From: Lelliottia jeotgali
GTDB taxonomy: Bacteria > Pseudomonadota > Gammaproteobacteria > Enterobacterales > Enterobacteriaceae
Direction: 5' to 3'
Assembly (NCBI GenBank): GCA_002271215.1
Contig: CP018628.1
Coordinates: forward strand, 2,170,001 to 2,234,000
DNA: 64,000 nt
The translations under genes and the position numbers were made by a program. How positions within the stretch are numbered: position 1 is the stretch's first letter; each line of letters starts with the position of its first letter. The notes under the pieces were generated by a model. The model saw only the letters and a list, made by a program, of their open reading frames with translations. It did no database searches and was not told the origin of the DNA. Positions 26,473 through 36,690 of this stretch are shown in pieces.

Positions 26473-27642
26473 ATGACTCTGCATACTCCGGTGCAAACCC
26501 GCTCTAAACTGCCTGATGTTGGCACCACTATTTTTACCGTTATTGGGCAACTTTCCGCTCAACATAACGCCATCAATCTTTCTCAGGGGGCACCTAATTT
26601 CTCCTGTGATCCGAAACTCATCGCGGGCGTGACGCGTGCAATGGAAGCAGGGCACAACCAATATGCCGCCATGACAGGCCTGCAACCACTCAAAGAACGC
26701 ATCGTCGATAAAATTGCCTCCTTGTATGGCACACGCTATGACGCCAGCAGCGAAGTGCTGATCACCGCCAGCGCCAGCGAAGGGCTTTATTCTGCGATCA
26801 GTGGTCTGGTGCATCCCGGTGATGAAGTTATTTATTTTGAACCGTCTTTTGATAGCTATGCGCCGATTGTCCGCTTACAGGGTGCAACGCCTGTGGCGAT
26901 TAAACTGACGGTGCCGGATTTTGCCGTGGACTGGAATGAAGTCCGCGCGGCGGTGACGTCCCGCACGCGGATGATCATCATCAACACGCCGCACAATCCG
27001 AGTGGGCAGGTATTTTCAGCCGCAGATCTGGAACAGCTGGCAGCGATTACCCGCCAGTCAGACATCATTATATTGTCTGATGAAGTGTACGAACACGTGG
27101 TGTTTGATGGCCAGCCGCATCACGGAATGGCCACGCACCCGCAGCTTGCGGAGCGCAGCGTGATCATTTCATCCTTTGGAAAAACCTATCACGTCACCGG
27201 CTGGCGCGTGGGATATTGTGTCGCTCCGGCTGAACTGATGGACGAGATTTGCAAAGTGCATCAATTTTTGATGTTTTCTGCCGATACTCCGATGCAGTAC
27301 GCTTTTGCGGAACACATGGCCGATCCGCAAACCTGGTTGTCGCTGTCGGCGTTTTACCAGCGTAAACGCGATTTGCTGCAAAATTTACTGGCGGAGTCGC
27401 CGTTCCGTCTGCTGCCAAGCGCGGGTTCTTTCTTCCTGCTGGCCGATTACAGCCACTTCAGCGACGAAAGCGACAGCGAGATGGTCAAACGACTGATCGT
27501 TGAATCCGGAGTAGCAACCATCCCGCTGTCGGCGTTTTATACAGACGGGACGGATAACAAATTGATCCGCCTCTCTTTTGCAAAAGATGAGGCAACATTA
27601 CGGGCAGGTGCGCAGGCCCTGTGTCGGGTTAAACCACGCTAA
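26473..27642 (+). CDS. PLP-dependent class I aminotransferase, methionine/aromatic type (YbdL-like)
   Basis: A 389-aa fold-type I aminotransferase most like the methionine/kynurenine aminotransferase YbdL. PLP residues are visible: NTPHNPSG near 171-178, SDEVYEH near 202-208, and the Schiff-base lysine K237 in SSFGKTYH. It should convert an amino acid such as methionine or an aromatic to the 2-oxo acid. ATG at 26473 was chosen with AAAGGA 6 bases upstream; ATG at 26470 and TTG at 26467 are alternatives. A periplasmic amino-acid-binding protein gene starts 11 bases after its stop, so uptake and transamination of the same amino acid look linked. Confidence 0.9.
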   Translation: MTLHTPVQTRSKLPDVGTTIFTVIGQLSAQHNAINLSQGAPNFSCDPKLIAGVTRAMEAGHNQYAAMTGLQPLKERIVDKIASLYGTRYDASSEVLITASASEGLYSAISGLVHPGDEVIYFEPSFDSYAPIVRLQGATPVAIKLTVPDFAVDWNEVRAAVTSRTRMIIINTPHNPSGQVFSAADLEQLAAITRQSDIIILSDEVYEHVVFDGQPHHGMATHPQLAERSVIISSFGKTYHVTGWRVGYCVAPAELMDEICKVHQFLMFSADTPMQYAFAEHMADPQTWLSLSAFYQRKRDLLQNLLAESPFRLLPSAGSFFLLADYSHFSDESDSEMVKRLIVESGVATIPLSAFYTDGTDNKLIRLSFAKDEATLRAGAQALCRVKPR

Positions 27643-27653
27643 GGAGTGTTGAG

Positions 27654-28427
27654 ATGAAATTTAACGCATTAGTTGTCGGCATGGGATTGCTGTGTTCATT
27701 TTCTTCCTTCGCTGCGACTGAGCTGCGCTATGGCCTGGAAGCAGAATATCCACCGTTTGAAAGCCGCAATGCGTCGGGCGAACTGGAAGGATTTGATATT
27801 GATCTGGGTAAGGCAATTTGCAAAGCCGCTGAGCTGAAATGCAGCTGGGTAGAGACCTCATTTGATGCGTTGATTCCAGGGCTGATGGCCAAGAAATTTG
27901 ACGCCATTAATTCGGCGATGAACATCACCGAACAGCGCCGTCAGAGCATTGACTTCACCCAGCCAATCTACCGTATTCCTTCGCAACTGGTAGGGAAAGA
28001 AGGGAGTGGCGTTGAAGCGACGCCGGAAGGTTTAAAAGGTAAAACGATTGGCGTGCTGCAGGGTTCTATTCAGGAAACCTATGCTAAAGAGCACTGGGAG
28101 AAGCACGGTGTCACCGTGGTGTCTTATAAAGATCAGAATATGGCCTGGGGTGACTTGCTGAACGGTCGTATCGACGCCTCGCTGGTGATGTCAGCGGCCG
28201 GGCAGGCAGGTTTCCTCAGTAAGCCGCAGGGGAAAGGGTTTGGCTTTATTGGCAAACCAGTGTCAGACGACACCATCCTCGGCAGCGGGATCGGTTTCGG
28301 GCTGCGTAAAGGTGATGAGGCCACCAAAAAACAGCTCGATGCGGCCATTGAGAAAGTCCGCGCTGACGGAACGATCGACACACTGGCGAAGAAATACTTC
28401 CCGGGTATCGATGTCAGCGTAAAATAA
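27654..28427 (+). CDS. periplasmic amino-acid-binding protein (HisJ/ArgT/LAO type, SBP family 3), orphan
   Basis: A 257-aa secreted binding protein with signal peptide (cleavage near residue 20, SFA|ATELRYGLE). The family 3 core is clear: YPPFESRNASGELEGFDIDLGKAICK, the conserved arginine loop NITEQRRQSIDFTQP near 90, and VLQGSIQETYA near 125. Similarity is to the lysine/arginine/ornithine and histidine binding proteins. No permease or ATPase gene is adjacent, so it probably feeds a transporter encoded elsewhere such as HisQMP. AAGGAG lies before the start; it is in an operon with the aminotransferase. Confidence 0.9.
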   Translation: MKFNALVVGMGLLCSFSSFAATELRYGLEAEYPPFESRNASGELEGFDIDLGKAICKAAELKCSWVETSFDALIPGLMAKKFDAINSAMNITEQRRQSIDFTQPIYRIPSQLVGKEGSGVEATPEGLKGKTIGVLQGSIQETYAKEHWEKHGVTVVSYKDQNMAWGDLLNGRIDASLVMSAAGQAGFLSKPQGKGFGFIGKPVSDDTILGSGIGFGLRKGDEATKKQLDAAIEKVRADGTIDTLAKKYFPGIDVSVK

Positions 28428-28445
28428 TAATATTGCGCCTGATTT

Positions 28446-28478
28446 GCCCCCGATGCAGATGTCCATCGGGGGCTTTTT
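28446..28478 (+). terminator. intrinsic terminator after the binding-protein gene
   Basis: GCCCCCGATG and CATCGGGGGC form a perfect 10-bp stem with an 8-base loop followed by TTTTTAT. Confidence 0.92.
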
Positions 28479-28672
28479 ATTTAGGGTAATTCTGTTTTTC
28501 TAAACAATTCAGCTCATTCCCCTCGACAGAAAATATTTCTCGCTTTGCTCAGATATTCGCCGCTCAACAATTGGATTCTTAACCGTTTTTGTTTAGGCTG
28601 TGCGTTCTTTCTTGCCGTCGTTTCGCTGCCCGCGAAACTCATTCACACGACCATAAGGACGTTTTCCCAGGC

Positions 28673-30328
28673 ATGAATCGCAGACGTTTTTTAAAAGGCT
28701 CGCTGGCAATGGCTGCGCTGAGCGGTACCGCTGGACTCTCATCGCTGTTTTCCCGCGCGGCATTTGCTGCTGAGTCGGATATTGCCGACGGTCAGAGCCG
28801 CCGCTTTGACTTCTCTGTCCTGCAATCGATGGCACACGATCTGGCGCAAACACCGTGGGGCGGGGCTCCGCGTCCACTGCCTGAAACGCTGGCCACCATG
28901 ACGCCGCAGGCGTACAACGCCATCAAGTACGATGAGAAACAGTCTCTGTGGAACAATATCGAAGACCGTCAGTTAGACGTGCAATTCTTCCATATGGGAA
29001 TGGGTTTTCGCCGTCGTGTGCGCATGTTCTCACTCGATTCCGCGACGTCCCAGGCGCGTGAGATCCACTTCCGCCCGGAGCTGTTTAGCTACAACGATAC
29101 AGATGTCGACACCAAACAGCTGCAGGGCCAGAGCGATTTAGGTTTTGCGGGTTTCCGCGCGTTTAAAGCGCCTGAACTGGCACGACGCGACATCGTGTCT
29201 TTCCTCGGTGCGAGCTACTTCCGCGCGGTTGATGATACCTATCAGTACGGCCTGTCCGCGCGCGGTCTGGCGATTGATACCTTTACCGATACGCCGGAAG
29301 AGTTCCCGGATTTCACCTCGTTCTGGTTCGAAACCGTCAAGCCGAACGACACCACCTTTACCGTCTACGCGCTGCTCGACAGCCCAAGTATCACCGGTGC
29401 CTATAAGTTCGTGATCCACTGCGAGAAGAGCCAGGTGATCATGGAGGTGGATAACCACCTGTACGCGCGTAAAGACATCAAGCAGCTTGGCATTTCACCG
29501 ATGACCAGTATGTTCAGCTGCGGCAATAACGAACGCCGCATGTGCGACACCATTCACCCGCAAATCCACGACTCTGATCGCCTGGCGATGTGGCGCGGGA
29601 ACGGGGAGTGGATCTGCCGTCCGCTGAACAACCCGCAGAAACTGCAGTTCAACGCTTTCCAGGATAAAAACCCGAAAGGCTTTGGCCTGCTGCAGCTGGA
29701 CCGCGATTTCTCTCACTATCAGGACATCATGGGCTGGTACAACAAACGCCCGAGCCTGTGGGTCGAGCCACGAAATCAGTGGGGCAAGGGCAGCGTTGGC
29801 TTGATGGAGATCCCAACCACTGGCGAAACTTTGGATAACGTAGTCTGCTTCTGGCAGCCAGAAAAACCTGTTAAAGCGGGCGATGAGCTGGACTTCAAAT
29901 ATCGTCTCTACTGGAGCGCGCAACCGCCGGTCCGCTCGCCGCTGGCGAACGTCTTTGCCACCCGTACCGGCATGGGCGGTTTCCCGGAAGGCTGGGCGCC
30001 GGGAGAAAACTATCCGAAAGTGTGGGCGCGCCGCTTTGCCATCGACTTTGTGGGTGGCGATTTGAAAGCCGCTGCGCCGAAAGGTATCGAGCCGGTCATC
30101 ACTCTGTCTAACGGCGAAGCAAAACAGGTGGAAATCCTTTACGTTGAACCGTTCGACGGCTATCGCATTTTGTTTGACTGGTATCCGACCAACGACTCCA
30201 CCGATCCGGTTGAAATGCGCATGTTCCTGCGCTGTCAGGGGGAGGCGATCAGCGAAACCTGGTTGTATCAGTATTTCCCGCCTGCACCGGATAAACGCAA
30301 TTACGTTGACGACCGCGTGATGCGCTAA
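28673..30328 (+). CDS. opgD: glucan biosynthesis protein OpgD (MdoD)
   Basis: A 551-aa periplasmic protein, exactly the length of E. coli OpgD, which acts on the backbone of osmoregulated periplasmic glucans and is a paralogue of OpgG. The N-terminus [18 protein letters not shown] is a twin-arginine signal, so it is exported folded by Tat. Start chosen at the ATG giving this signal; the frame extends upstream to 28589 without homology. The E. coli neighbour ydcH is missing between opgD and rimL. A CCCTCTCC...GGAGAGGG hairpin lies in the 49-base gap before rimL. Confidence 0.97.
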   Translation: MNRRRFLKGSLAMAALSGTAGLSSLFSRAAFAAESDIADGQSRRFDFSVLQSMAHDLAQTPWGGAPRPLPETLATMTPQAYNAIKYDEKQSLWNNIEDRQLDVQFFHMGMGFRRRVRMFSLDSATSQAREIHFRPELFSYNDTDVDTKQLQGQSDLGFAGFRAFKAPELARRDIVSFLGASYFRAVDDTYQYGLSARGLAIDTFTDTPEEFPDFTSFWFETVKPNDTTFTVYALLDSPSITGAYKFVIHCEKSQVIMEVDNHLYARKDIKQLGISPMTSMFSCGNNERRMCDTIHPQIHDSDRLAMWRGNGEWICRPLNNPQKLQFNAFQDKNPKGFGLLQLDRDFSHYQDIMGWYNKRPSLWVEPRNQWGKGSVGLMEIPTTGETLDNVVCFWQPEKPVKAGDELDFKYRLYWSAQPPVRSPLANVFATRTGMGGFPEGWAPGENYPKVWARRFAIDFVGGDLKAAAPKGIEPVITLSNGEAKQVEILYVEPFDGYRILFDWYPTNDSTDPVEMRMFLRCQGEAISETWLYQYFPPAPDKRNYVDDRVMR

Positions 30329-30338
30329 CGCTGAAAAT

Positions 30339-30362
30339 CCCTCTCCTTTTCTGGGGAGAGGG
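30339..30362. repeat. CCCTCTCC/GGAGAGGG hairpin element between opgD and rimL
   Basis: An 8-bp stem with an 8-base T-rich loop, resembling a palindromic word common in enterobacterial intergenic regions. It could attenuate transcription into rimL; there is no T run after it. Confidence 0.5.
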
Positions 30363-30377
30363 AAAGTGTGAGGAATC

Positions 30378-30926
30378 ATGACTGCCATTCCCGTTGAAAT
30401 CATTCCCGTTACCGACCGCATCGAACTGCGGGCCATCGACGAGCGCTATACCAGCGAGCTTCATGCGCTGGTAATTAAGAACAAAACCTGGCTGCAAACG
30501 GCGTTTGACTGGGCGCAGTATGTTGGTACGCAAGACGATACGCGCAAAAATGTGTTGAGCAATCAGATGCTGCATCAGCGTGGCTACGCCAAAATGTTCC
30601 TGATTTTTCAGGACGAGACGCTAAAAGGTGTGCTGTCGTTCAATTCTATCGAACCGACGAATAAGACGGGGTATATCGGCTACTGGCTGGATAAAGGCAA
30701 TCAGGGGCAAGGTATTCTGTCGCAATCTTTGCAGGCGTTTATGCGTTACTACGCGGCGCGCGGGGAAATCCGTCGTTTCGTTATTAAGTGTCGCGTGGGG
30801 AATGAGCAGAGTAACCGCGTGGCAGTGCGCAACGGTTTCACGCTGGAAGGGTGCCTGAAAGAAGCCGAGTTTTTGAACGGCGAATTTCAGGACGTGAATA
30901 CCTACGCCAAAATTATTGGCCTATAG
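30378..30926 (+). CDS. rimL: ribosomal-protein-serine N-acetyltransferase RimL
   Basis: A 182-aa GNAT acetyltransferase homologous to E. coli RimL (179 aa), which acetylates the N-terminal serine of ribosomal protein L12 to give L7. The acetyl-CoA loop is in the segment [20 protein letters not shown] near residues 98-117 (QGQGIL is the Q-x-x-G-x-G/A motif), and the C-terminal half has [25 protein letters not shown] lies just upstream of the ATG. The stop overlaps the end of convergent ydcK by 6 bases. Confidence 0.95.
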   Translation: MTAIPVEIIPVTDRIELRAIDERYTSELHALVIKNKTWLQTAFDWAQYVGTQDDTRKNVLSNQMLHQRGYAKMFLIFQDETLKGVLSFNSIEPTNKTGYIGYWLDKGNQGQGILSQSLQAFMRYYAARGEIRRFVIKCRVGNEQSNRVAVRNGFTLEGCLKEAEFLNGEFQDVNTYAKIIGL

Positions 30927-31901
30927 CGCGCCAAGCAGCGGTGTACGGGTGATGCGCTGCTGCCCGTTGATCACTTTCTCGCCGCGCAGATGGATGTTAT
31001 CCCCGCCAAAAGCTTCAATCACCGCATCGTCGGTAATCTCGATTCGATGCTCGATCAGCACATCGCCACTGATTCTGGCCCGTCCCTGAATCACCACTTT
31101 GTCGTCAATCATGATTGGCCCGCCGCGTAGCCACGCCTGGCCGCCAATCAGGACATGATGTTTGATAATCACATTTCCCTCGATGACCGCATTTTCCGCC
31201 ACCTGCGAGCTGTAGCGCAGAGTGGGAATGGCGTCATCGTCGCGGCCCGCAATGATTCGGGCATTGCCGTAAACTTTGGCGCAATCGCAGATCCAAACGT
31301 TGTTGAGATCATTTCCTTCGATGAGCGCGTTCTCAAATACCTCGGCGCGATGTTCGATGAAAGCAAAATTGACCATCGCATCCCCGTAGATTTGCGCCTG
31401 ATGGACAATGCGAGACTGGCTGACGGTGGCGTTATCGTAGATTTTCAGAACCTGTTCCCGATCCGGTGTCAGGCCAAGCGCCGCTATGATGGTGCTTTGA
31501 TGCAGAACGCGTGCGTTGCCGTAAAGATGGCAGGTGCCGCGCACTTCGGAGGATTGAATAGTGACGTTGTCACTTAGCTGCGCGCCGTGGCTCACCTGCG
31601 AACCCTCCACCCAGCTGTTATCACCGATTTTCGCCGCATGGCTAATCACGCAGGGCTGTGTAATGCGCGCGTTATCGCAAATTTGTGCCTGGGCAAAGAC
31701 AACGCTGTTTTCGTCGTACACCCAGCAGTTGCCGTCATGAGACAGGGCGCTTTCATCATCAACCCAGCCGCCTTTGGTCCCGGCGGTGACATCGCTGAAA
31801 TCACGCTCGGCAATAATCTGGCGCAGGGTCACGCTCGCTTTTCCCTCGCCGTTCTGCCACTGATAAAGACGGGTTTCGTCGCTGAGTCGGTATTTTTTCA
31901 T
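30921..31901 (-). CDS. ydcK: YdcK, left-handed beta-helix (hexapeptide-repeat) protein
   Basis: A 326-aa homologue of E. coli YdcK (326 aa). Most of it is made of hexapeptide-type repeats (for example [22 protein letters not shown] and [22 protein letters not shown] split over successive turns), predicting a left-handed parallel beta-helix like the LbetaH acyltransferases, but no function is established. The N-terminal segment [15 protein letters not shown] precedes the helix. The ATG at 31901 gives the E. coli length; ATGs at 31919 and 31940 are in frame. The ribosome-binding site is weak (AGAGAG). Confidence 0.92.
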   Translation of the reverse strand: MKKYRLSDETRLYQWQNGEGKASVTLRQIIAERDFSDVTAGTKGGWVDDESALSHDGNCWVYDENSVVFAQAQICDNARITQPCVISHAAKIGDNSWVEGSQVSHGAQLSDNVTIQSSEVRGTCHLYGNARVLHQSTIIAALGLTPDREQVLKIYDNATVSQSRIVHQAQIYGDAMVNFAFIEHRAEVFENALIEGNDLNNVWICDCAKVYGNARIIAGRDDDAIPTLRYSSQVAENAVIEGNVIIKHHVLIGGQAWLRGGPIMIDDKVVIQGRARISGDVLIEHRIEITDDAVIEAFGGDNIHLRGEKVINGQQRITRTPLLGAL

Positions 31902-32023
31902 TACAGTCTCTCTGCTCATCATCTTCATTAACCGTAGCAAACTTTACGCCTTCTGAAGTACTGGCAACCGAGTCTGAAACCCCTTAAACTAGCATTTCAA
32001 ATATAATTTATACTTTAAAATTA

Positions 32024-33028
32024 ATGCATAAAAGACACAAATCTGAACAGGTTCTTAACTTACCCTTCGGCTACTTCGGCATGGTATTAGGGACCATTGG
32101 CATGGGTTTCGCCTGGCGCTATGCCAGCACTGTCTGGCCGGTTTCACACTGGCCGGGTGAGATTCTGGTGTCGCTTGCAATGGCTATCTGGTTTTTGCTG
32201 ACCCTGGCATTCTTTACCCGCGCTGTGCGCTTTCCGCACAGCGTGCTGGCGGAGATGCGCCATCCGGTGATGAGCAGTTTTGTCAGTCTGTTTCCCGCTA
32301 CCACGATGCTGGTAGCGATAGGTTTTGTTCCCTGGTGTCGTCCCGTTTCGCTGGTGTTGTTTGGCACTGGCGTGGTAGTGCAGCTGAGCTATTCTGCCTG
32401 GCAGAGCGCCGGGTTGTGGCGGGGGAAACATCCTGAAGAGGCCACCACGCCGGGCCTGTATCTCCCGACAGTTGCCAATAACTTTATCAGCGCGATGGCC
32501 TGCGGTGCGCTCGGGTTCCACGATGCCGGGCTGGTGTTCTTAGGCGCTGGCGTCTTTTCCTGGCTGAGCCTTGAACCGGTGATTTTGCAACGCCTACGCA
32601 GTGCCGGTGAACTGCCTGCGGCGCTTCGCACCTCGCTCGGTATTCAGCTGGCCCCCGCGCTGGTGGCCTGTAGTGCCTGGTTGAGCGTTAACGGCGGCGA
32701 GGCGGATACCTTCGCTAAAATGCTGTTTGGCTACGGCCTGTTGCAGCTGCTATTTATGCTGCGCCTGATGCCCTGGTATCTTTCACAGCCGTTTAATGCC
32801 TCTTTCTGGAGCTTCTCGTTCGGCGTGTCCGCGCTCGCCACCACCGGGCTTCATCTGGGGCAGAGCAGTCCGACGGGCTTTTTCCACGCCATCGCGGTTC
32901 CGCTGTTCATTTTTACCAACTGCATCATTGCGCTCTTACTGGTGCGTACCTTCATTTTGCTGGTGCAGGGAAAACTTTTAGTTCGTTCAGATAAAGCCAC
33001 GCTTATGCACGCTGAGGAAAAGAAATGA
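32024..33028 (+). CDS. tehA: TehA, SLAC1/TDT-family anion channel (tellurite resistance)
   Basis: A 334-aa inner-membrane protein with ten hydrophobic segments, homologous to E. coli TehA (330 aa), the bacterial prototype of the plant SLAC1 anion channel. Extra copies give tellurite resistance; the chromosomal role is uncertain. The conserved pore segment around [14 protein letters not shown] and the phenylalanine gate region ([16 protein letters not shown]) are present. It overlaps tehB by 4 bases (ATGA). No good ribosome-binding site is seen before the chosen ATG, the only one before the conserved VLNLP.GYFG block. Confidence 0.95.
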   Translation: MHKRHKSEQVLNLPFGYFGMVLGTIGMGFAWRYASTVWPVSHWPGEILVSLAMAIWFLLTLAFFTRAVRFPHSVLAEMRHPVMSSFVSLFPATTMLVAIGFVPWCRPVSLVLFGTGVVVQLSYSAWQSAGLWRGKHPEEATTPGLYLPTVANNFISAMACGALGFHDAGLVFLGAGVFSWLSLEPVILQRLRSAGELPAALRTSLGIQLAPALVACSAWLSVNGGEADTFAKMLFGYGLLQLLFMLRLMPWYLSQPFNASFWSFSFGVSALATTGLHLGQSSPTGFFHAIAVPLFIFTNCIIALLLVRTFILLVQGKLLVRSDKATLMHAEEKK

Positions 33029-33621
33029 CTCACTTTGATGAAAACTACTTTACCGAAAAATACGGTTTGACCCGCACGCACTCGGATGTGGTCTACAGCG
33101 CCGGGATCGTCAAACCGGGTAAAACTCTGGATTTGGGCTGTGGCAATGGTCGCAACAGTCTGTTCCTGGCCGCCAATGGCTATGACGTGACCGCCTGGGA
33201 TAAAAACCCGATGAGTATCGATAATATCGAGCGCATTAAGGCGGAAGAAGGGATCGAAAATCTGCAGGCTTCGATTCAGGATTTGAACAGCCTGAGCTTT
33301 GACGGTGAGTACGATTTTATTCTCTCGACCGTGGTAATGATGTTCCTGGACGCTAAAACCATTCCGGGGCTGATCGCGAATATGCAACGCTGCACCACGC
33401 CAGGAGGCTATAACCTGATTGTGGCGGCGATGGACACGGAAGATTACCCGTGCACCGTCGGGTTCCCGTTTGCGTTTAAAAGCGGCGAACTGAGCCGCTA
33501 TTACGAAGGCTGGGAGCTGTTGAAATACAACGAAGACATCGGTGAGTTACACCGCACCGACGCCAACGGTAACCGCATCAAGCTGCGTTTCGCCACCATG
33601 CTGGCGAGCAAACCGGTTTAA
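33025..33621 (+). CDS. tehB: TehB, SAM-dependent methyltransferase (tellurite)
   Basis: A 198-aa class I methyltransferase equal in size to E. coli TehB (197 aa), which methylates tellurite and selenite using S-adenosylmethionine. Motif I is [15 protein letters not shown] at about residues 34-48, the acidic residue binding the ribose is in VTAWDKNP, and the [11 protein letters not shown] segment follows near 95. It is translationally coupled to tehA by a 4-base overlap and overlaps the convergent peptidase gene by 4 bases. Confidence 0.96.
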   Translation: MTHFDENYFTEKYGLTRTHSDVVYSAGIVKPGKTLDLGCGNGRNSLFLAANGYDVTAWDKNPMSIDNIERIKAEEGIENLQASIQDLNSLSFDGEYDFILSTVVMMFLDAKTIPGLIANMQRCTTPGGYNLIVAAMDTEDYPCTVGFPFAFKSGELSRYYEGWELLKYNEDIGELHRTDANGNRIKLRFATMLASKPV

Positions 33622-34847
33622 CGGGCGGCCAGCAGGCAAAGTTGCAGGGCGGTTTTGTACGATGCCTCGAACGACGACAGCGGCAAGAACTCAAACTTTG
33701 AGTGGAAGTTATGCGCGCCGGTGAAGAAGTTCGGGGTCAGCAGGCCTTTCGCCGACAGCGCTGCGCCATCGGTGCCACCGCGCATTGGTGTCGGTTTTGG
33801 CGTAATGCCGAGTGATTCCATCGCTTCAAACATCAAATCGATGGCGCGGCGATCTTCGCCAATCGCATTGCTGATATTGTTGTAAGTATCTTCGATGTGG
33901 TGCTCGACGCGGGCGGTGGGGTGTTGGTCAGCAATGTGGCTCGCAACGTCAGCGATTTGCTGTTTACGCGCGGCAAAACGGTCTTTGTCGAAGTCACGGA
34001 TATTGGCTTTAAGCACCGCTTCGTTCTGTCCGGCCTGAATGCCGTTAAACCAGATGTATCCTTCGCGCCCCTCGGTGCATTCCGGTGTTTCTTGTCGGTC
34101 GAAATGGCTGATGAAGTCCATCGCCATCAGCAGCGGATTCACCAGTACGCCTTTCGCCGACATCGGATGGGCGGTCACACCGGTAAAGCGGATTTCTGCC
34201 GCAGCGGCGTTAAAGTTCTCGTAAACAATTTCGCCAATTTCGCAGCAGTCGATGGTCCAGGCGAAATCAACGTCGAAGCGTTTGAGATCCAGCGCTTTCG
34301 CGCCGCACAGACCGATCTCTTCATCCGGCACAAAGGCCACCACAATATCCCCGTGCTGATGTTCCGCCGTCAGGTTTTCCAGCACCGTCATTACTACCGT
34401 CACGGCGGCTTTATTATCTGCGCCTAATACGCTGGTCCCGTCGCTGAAAATAATCTCTTCGTCTGGGTATGCCAGTATTTCCGGATGCTCATTCACGCGT
34501 AACCAGATCTGTTTCTCTTTATTCAGGCAGAGGTCTTCTCCTGCAAATCTTAATATTTGTGGATGAATATCCGGTGATAATCCGACGTCAACCGTATCAA
34601 TATGGGTAATAAAACCAATGCGCGGCGCGCCGCTGACTGTCCCTTTTTTGACGGCGGTGACGGTGGCGAATTCATCGATCACGATGTTGCTCAAACCCAG
34701 TGATTCCAGCTCTTTCGCCAGTTCTCGTGCCATCTCATGCTGACCGGGCGTAGAGGGCAGCGTTTTGCTTTTCGGATCGCTCTGGCTGGTAATAGCCAGG
34801 TAGCGATAAAAGCGTTGGGTTAATTGACTGGAGAGTGAGAGCGCCAT
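33618..34847 (-). CDS. M20B-family tripeptidase, peptidase T-like
   Basis: A 409-aa cytosolic zinc aminopeptidase very similar to peptidase T (PepT, 408 aa), which removes the N-terminal residue from tripeptides. Zinc-site motifs are THIDT (H and D, near residue 81), LGADNKAA (bridging Asp near 142), [10 protein letters not shown] (Glu pair near 175), DCCEIGE and the C-terminal [11 protein letters not shown]. It probably is a second pepT copy, since the usual pepT lies beside potABCD. AAGGAA precedes the start. It diverges from a dipeptide-binding protein gene, suggesting peptide uptake and hydrolysis work together. Confidence 0.9.
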   Translation of the reverse strand: MALSLSSQLTQRFYRYLAITSQSDPKSKTLPSTPGQHEMARELAKELESLGLSNIVIDEFATVTAVKKGTVSGAPRIGFITHIDTVDVGLSPDIHPQILRFAGEDLCLNKEKQIWLRVNEHPEILAYPDEEIIFSDGTSVLGADNKAAVTVVMTVLENLTAEHQHGDIVVAFVPDEEIGLCGAKALDLKRFDVDFAWTIDCCEIGEIVYENFNAAAAEIRFTGVTAHPMSAKGVLVNPLLMAMDFISHFDRQETPECTEGREGYIWFNGIQAGQNEAVLKANIRDFDKDRFAARKQQIADVASHIADQHPTARVEHHIEDTYNNISNAIGEDRRAIDLMFEAMESLGITPKPTPMRGGTDGAALSAKGLLTPNFFTGAHNFHSKFEFLPLSSFEASYKTALQLCLLAAR

Positions 34848-34958
34848 AGTGATTCCTTCTTTATTTGTATTATCAGGTGTTTGCATCATCACTTTAATGG
34901 TATTTGTGTATTGGCAAAAGAATTAATTAGCCGTCGAATAAAAAGACAGGAAAATGCG

Positions 34959-36551
34959 ATGAACAGCAACTTGACAAAATTAACCCTGGCCATTGCCGCA
35001 TTAACGGTAAGTTCCACCGTGGCGGCAAAAACACTGGTGTATTGCTCGGAAGGATCGCCGGAGAATTTTAACCCACAGCTTTATACCTCCGGCACCAGCG
35101 TGGATGCCAGTGCGGTTCCGGTCTATAACCGCCTGGTCGATTTTAAACCGGGCACTACGGAGCTGGTGCCAAGCCTGGCCGAGAGCTGGGACGTGAGCGA
35201 AGACGGCAAGGTCTACACCTTCCATCTGCGCAAAGGCGTGAAATTCCAGAGCAACAAATTCTACAAGCCGACGCGCGACTTTAACGCCGATGACGTGATT
35301 TTCTCCTTCATGCGGCAGAAAGACGTCAATCATCCGTATCACAACGTCTCGAATGGCAGCTATTCAAACTTTGAAAGTCTGGAGTTTGGCAGCCTGATTA
35401 CCGCCATCGACAAGGTGGACGATCATACCGTGCGCTTTACCCTGGCCCATCCGGAAGCGCCGTTTGTCGCCGATTTGGCCTGGTATTTTGCCTCGATTCT
35501 TTCAGCGGAATACGCCGACGCGATGCTCAAAGCGGGCACGCCGGAAAAAGTGGATATGGAGCCGATAGGCACCGGGCCGTTTAAACTGACGCAATATCAA
35601 AAAGATTCACGCATTCTTTTTACCGCGTTCCCGGAATACTGGCAGGGCAAGTCGAAGCTCGACCGTCTGGTGTTTAGCATCACACCGGACGCCTCCGTTC
35701 GCCTGGCCAAAATCGAGAAAAATGAGTGTCAGGTGATGCCGTTTCCGAATCCGGCGGATCTGCCGCGCATGAAAGCCAACAAAGATATCAACCTGATGAG
35801 CAAGGCGGGGCTGAACACCGGTTTCCTGGCGTTTAACACCCAGAAACCGCCGCTGGATAATGTGAAAGTGCGTCAGGCGCTGGCGATGGCAATCAATAAA
35901 CCGGCGATCATCGATGCCGTATTCCACGGTACCGGCACCGCGGCCAAAAACCTGCTGCCGCCGGGCGTCTGGAGCGCGGACAGCGAGCTGAAGGATTATG
36001 ACTACGATCCCGAAAAAGCCAAAGCGCTGCTTAAAGAAGCTGGATTTGCCAACGGCGTGAGCGTCGATCTGTGGGCCATGCCGGTGCAACGTCCGTATAA
36101 CCCGAATGCCAAACGGATGGCCGAGATGATTCAGGCCGACTGGGCGAAGGTCGGCGTGCAGACCAAAATCGTCACCTATGAGTGGGGCGAATATCTCAAG
36201 CGCGTGAAGGGCGGTGAACACCAGGCGGCGCTGATGGGCTGGACGACCGCGACGGGCGACCCGGATAACTTCTTTGGCCCGCTGTTTACCTGCACGTCAG
36301 CCAACGGCGGGTCAAACTCGGCGAAATGGTGCTATCAGCCGTTTGATAAAATCATCAATGAGGCTAAATCGATAACCGATCATGAAAAACGCGTGGCGCT
36401 GTACAAAGAGGCGCAACAAATGATGCACGATCAAATGCCTGCGGTGATGATTGCGCACTCCACCATTTTCGAACCGGTGAGAAAAGAGGTGACAGGCTAC
36501 GAAATTGACCCATTTGGCAAACATCTGTTCTGGCAAGTGGATATTAAATAG
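34959..36551 (+). CDS. periplasmic dipeptide-binding protein, DppA-like, orphan
   Basis: A 530-aa family 5 solute-binding protein with signal peptide (cleavage near residue 23, TVAA|KTLVYCSEGSPENF) and strong similarity to DppA (535 aa). Conserved blocks include SLAESWDVSEDGKVYTFHLRKGVKF-like N-terminal lobe sequence and the DppA-typical GWTTATGDPDNFFGPLFTC with a cysteine pair (TCTSANGG...KWCYQ). No dppBCDF genes follow, so it probably delivers peptides to a permease encoded elsewhere. The start was set by AGGAAA upstream and the signal peptide; a terminator follows the gene. Confidence 0.93.
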   Translation: MNSNLTKLTLAIAALTVSSTVAAKTLVYCSEGSPENFNPQLYTSGTSVDASAVPVYNRLVDFKPGTTELVPSLAESWDVSEDGKVYTFHLRKGVKFQSNKFYKPTRDFNADDVIFSFMRQKDVNHPYHNVSNGSYSNFESLEFGSLITAIDKVDDHTVRFTLAHPEAPFVADLAWYFASILSAEYADAMLKAGTPEKVDMEPIGTGPFKLTQYQKDSRILFTAFPEYWQGKSKLDRLVFSITPDASVRLAKIEKNECQVMPFPNPADLPRMKANKDINLMSKAGLNTGFLAFNTQKPPLDNVKVRQALAMAINKPAIIDAVFHGTGTAAKNLLPPGVWSADSELKDYDYDPEKAKALLKEAGFANGVSVDLWAMPVQRPYNPNAKRMAEMIQADWAKVGVQTKIVTYEWGEYLKRVKGGEHQAALMGWTTATGDPDNFFGPLFTCTSANGGSNSAKWCYQPFDKIINEAKSITDHEKRVALYKEAQQMMHDQMPAVMIAHSTIFEPVRKEVTGYEIDPFGKHLFWQVDIK

Positions 36552-36560
36552 CCATAAATC

Positions 36561-36592
36561 ACTGCCCGTGACTATTCCGGGCAGTCTGTTTT
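36561..36592 (+). terminator. intrinsic terminator after the dipeptide-binding protein gene
   Basis: ACTGCCCG and CGGGCAGT form a perfect 8-bp stem with a 9-base loop followed by CTGTTTTC. Confidence 0.82.
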
Positions 36593-36690
36593 CTGAATTG
36601 TGCGGCGAGCACCTTTTTTGTCACAACAAACCCCTGATACTTTTGCTATAACTTCATATGCATATCTGCATATAACAGGGATCTACCACC

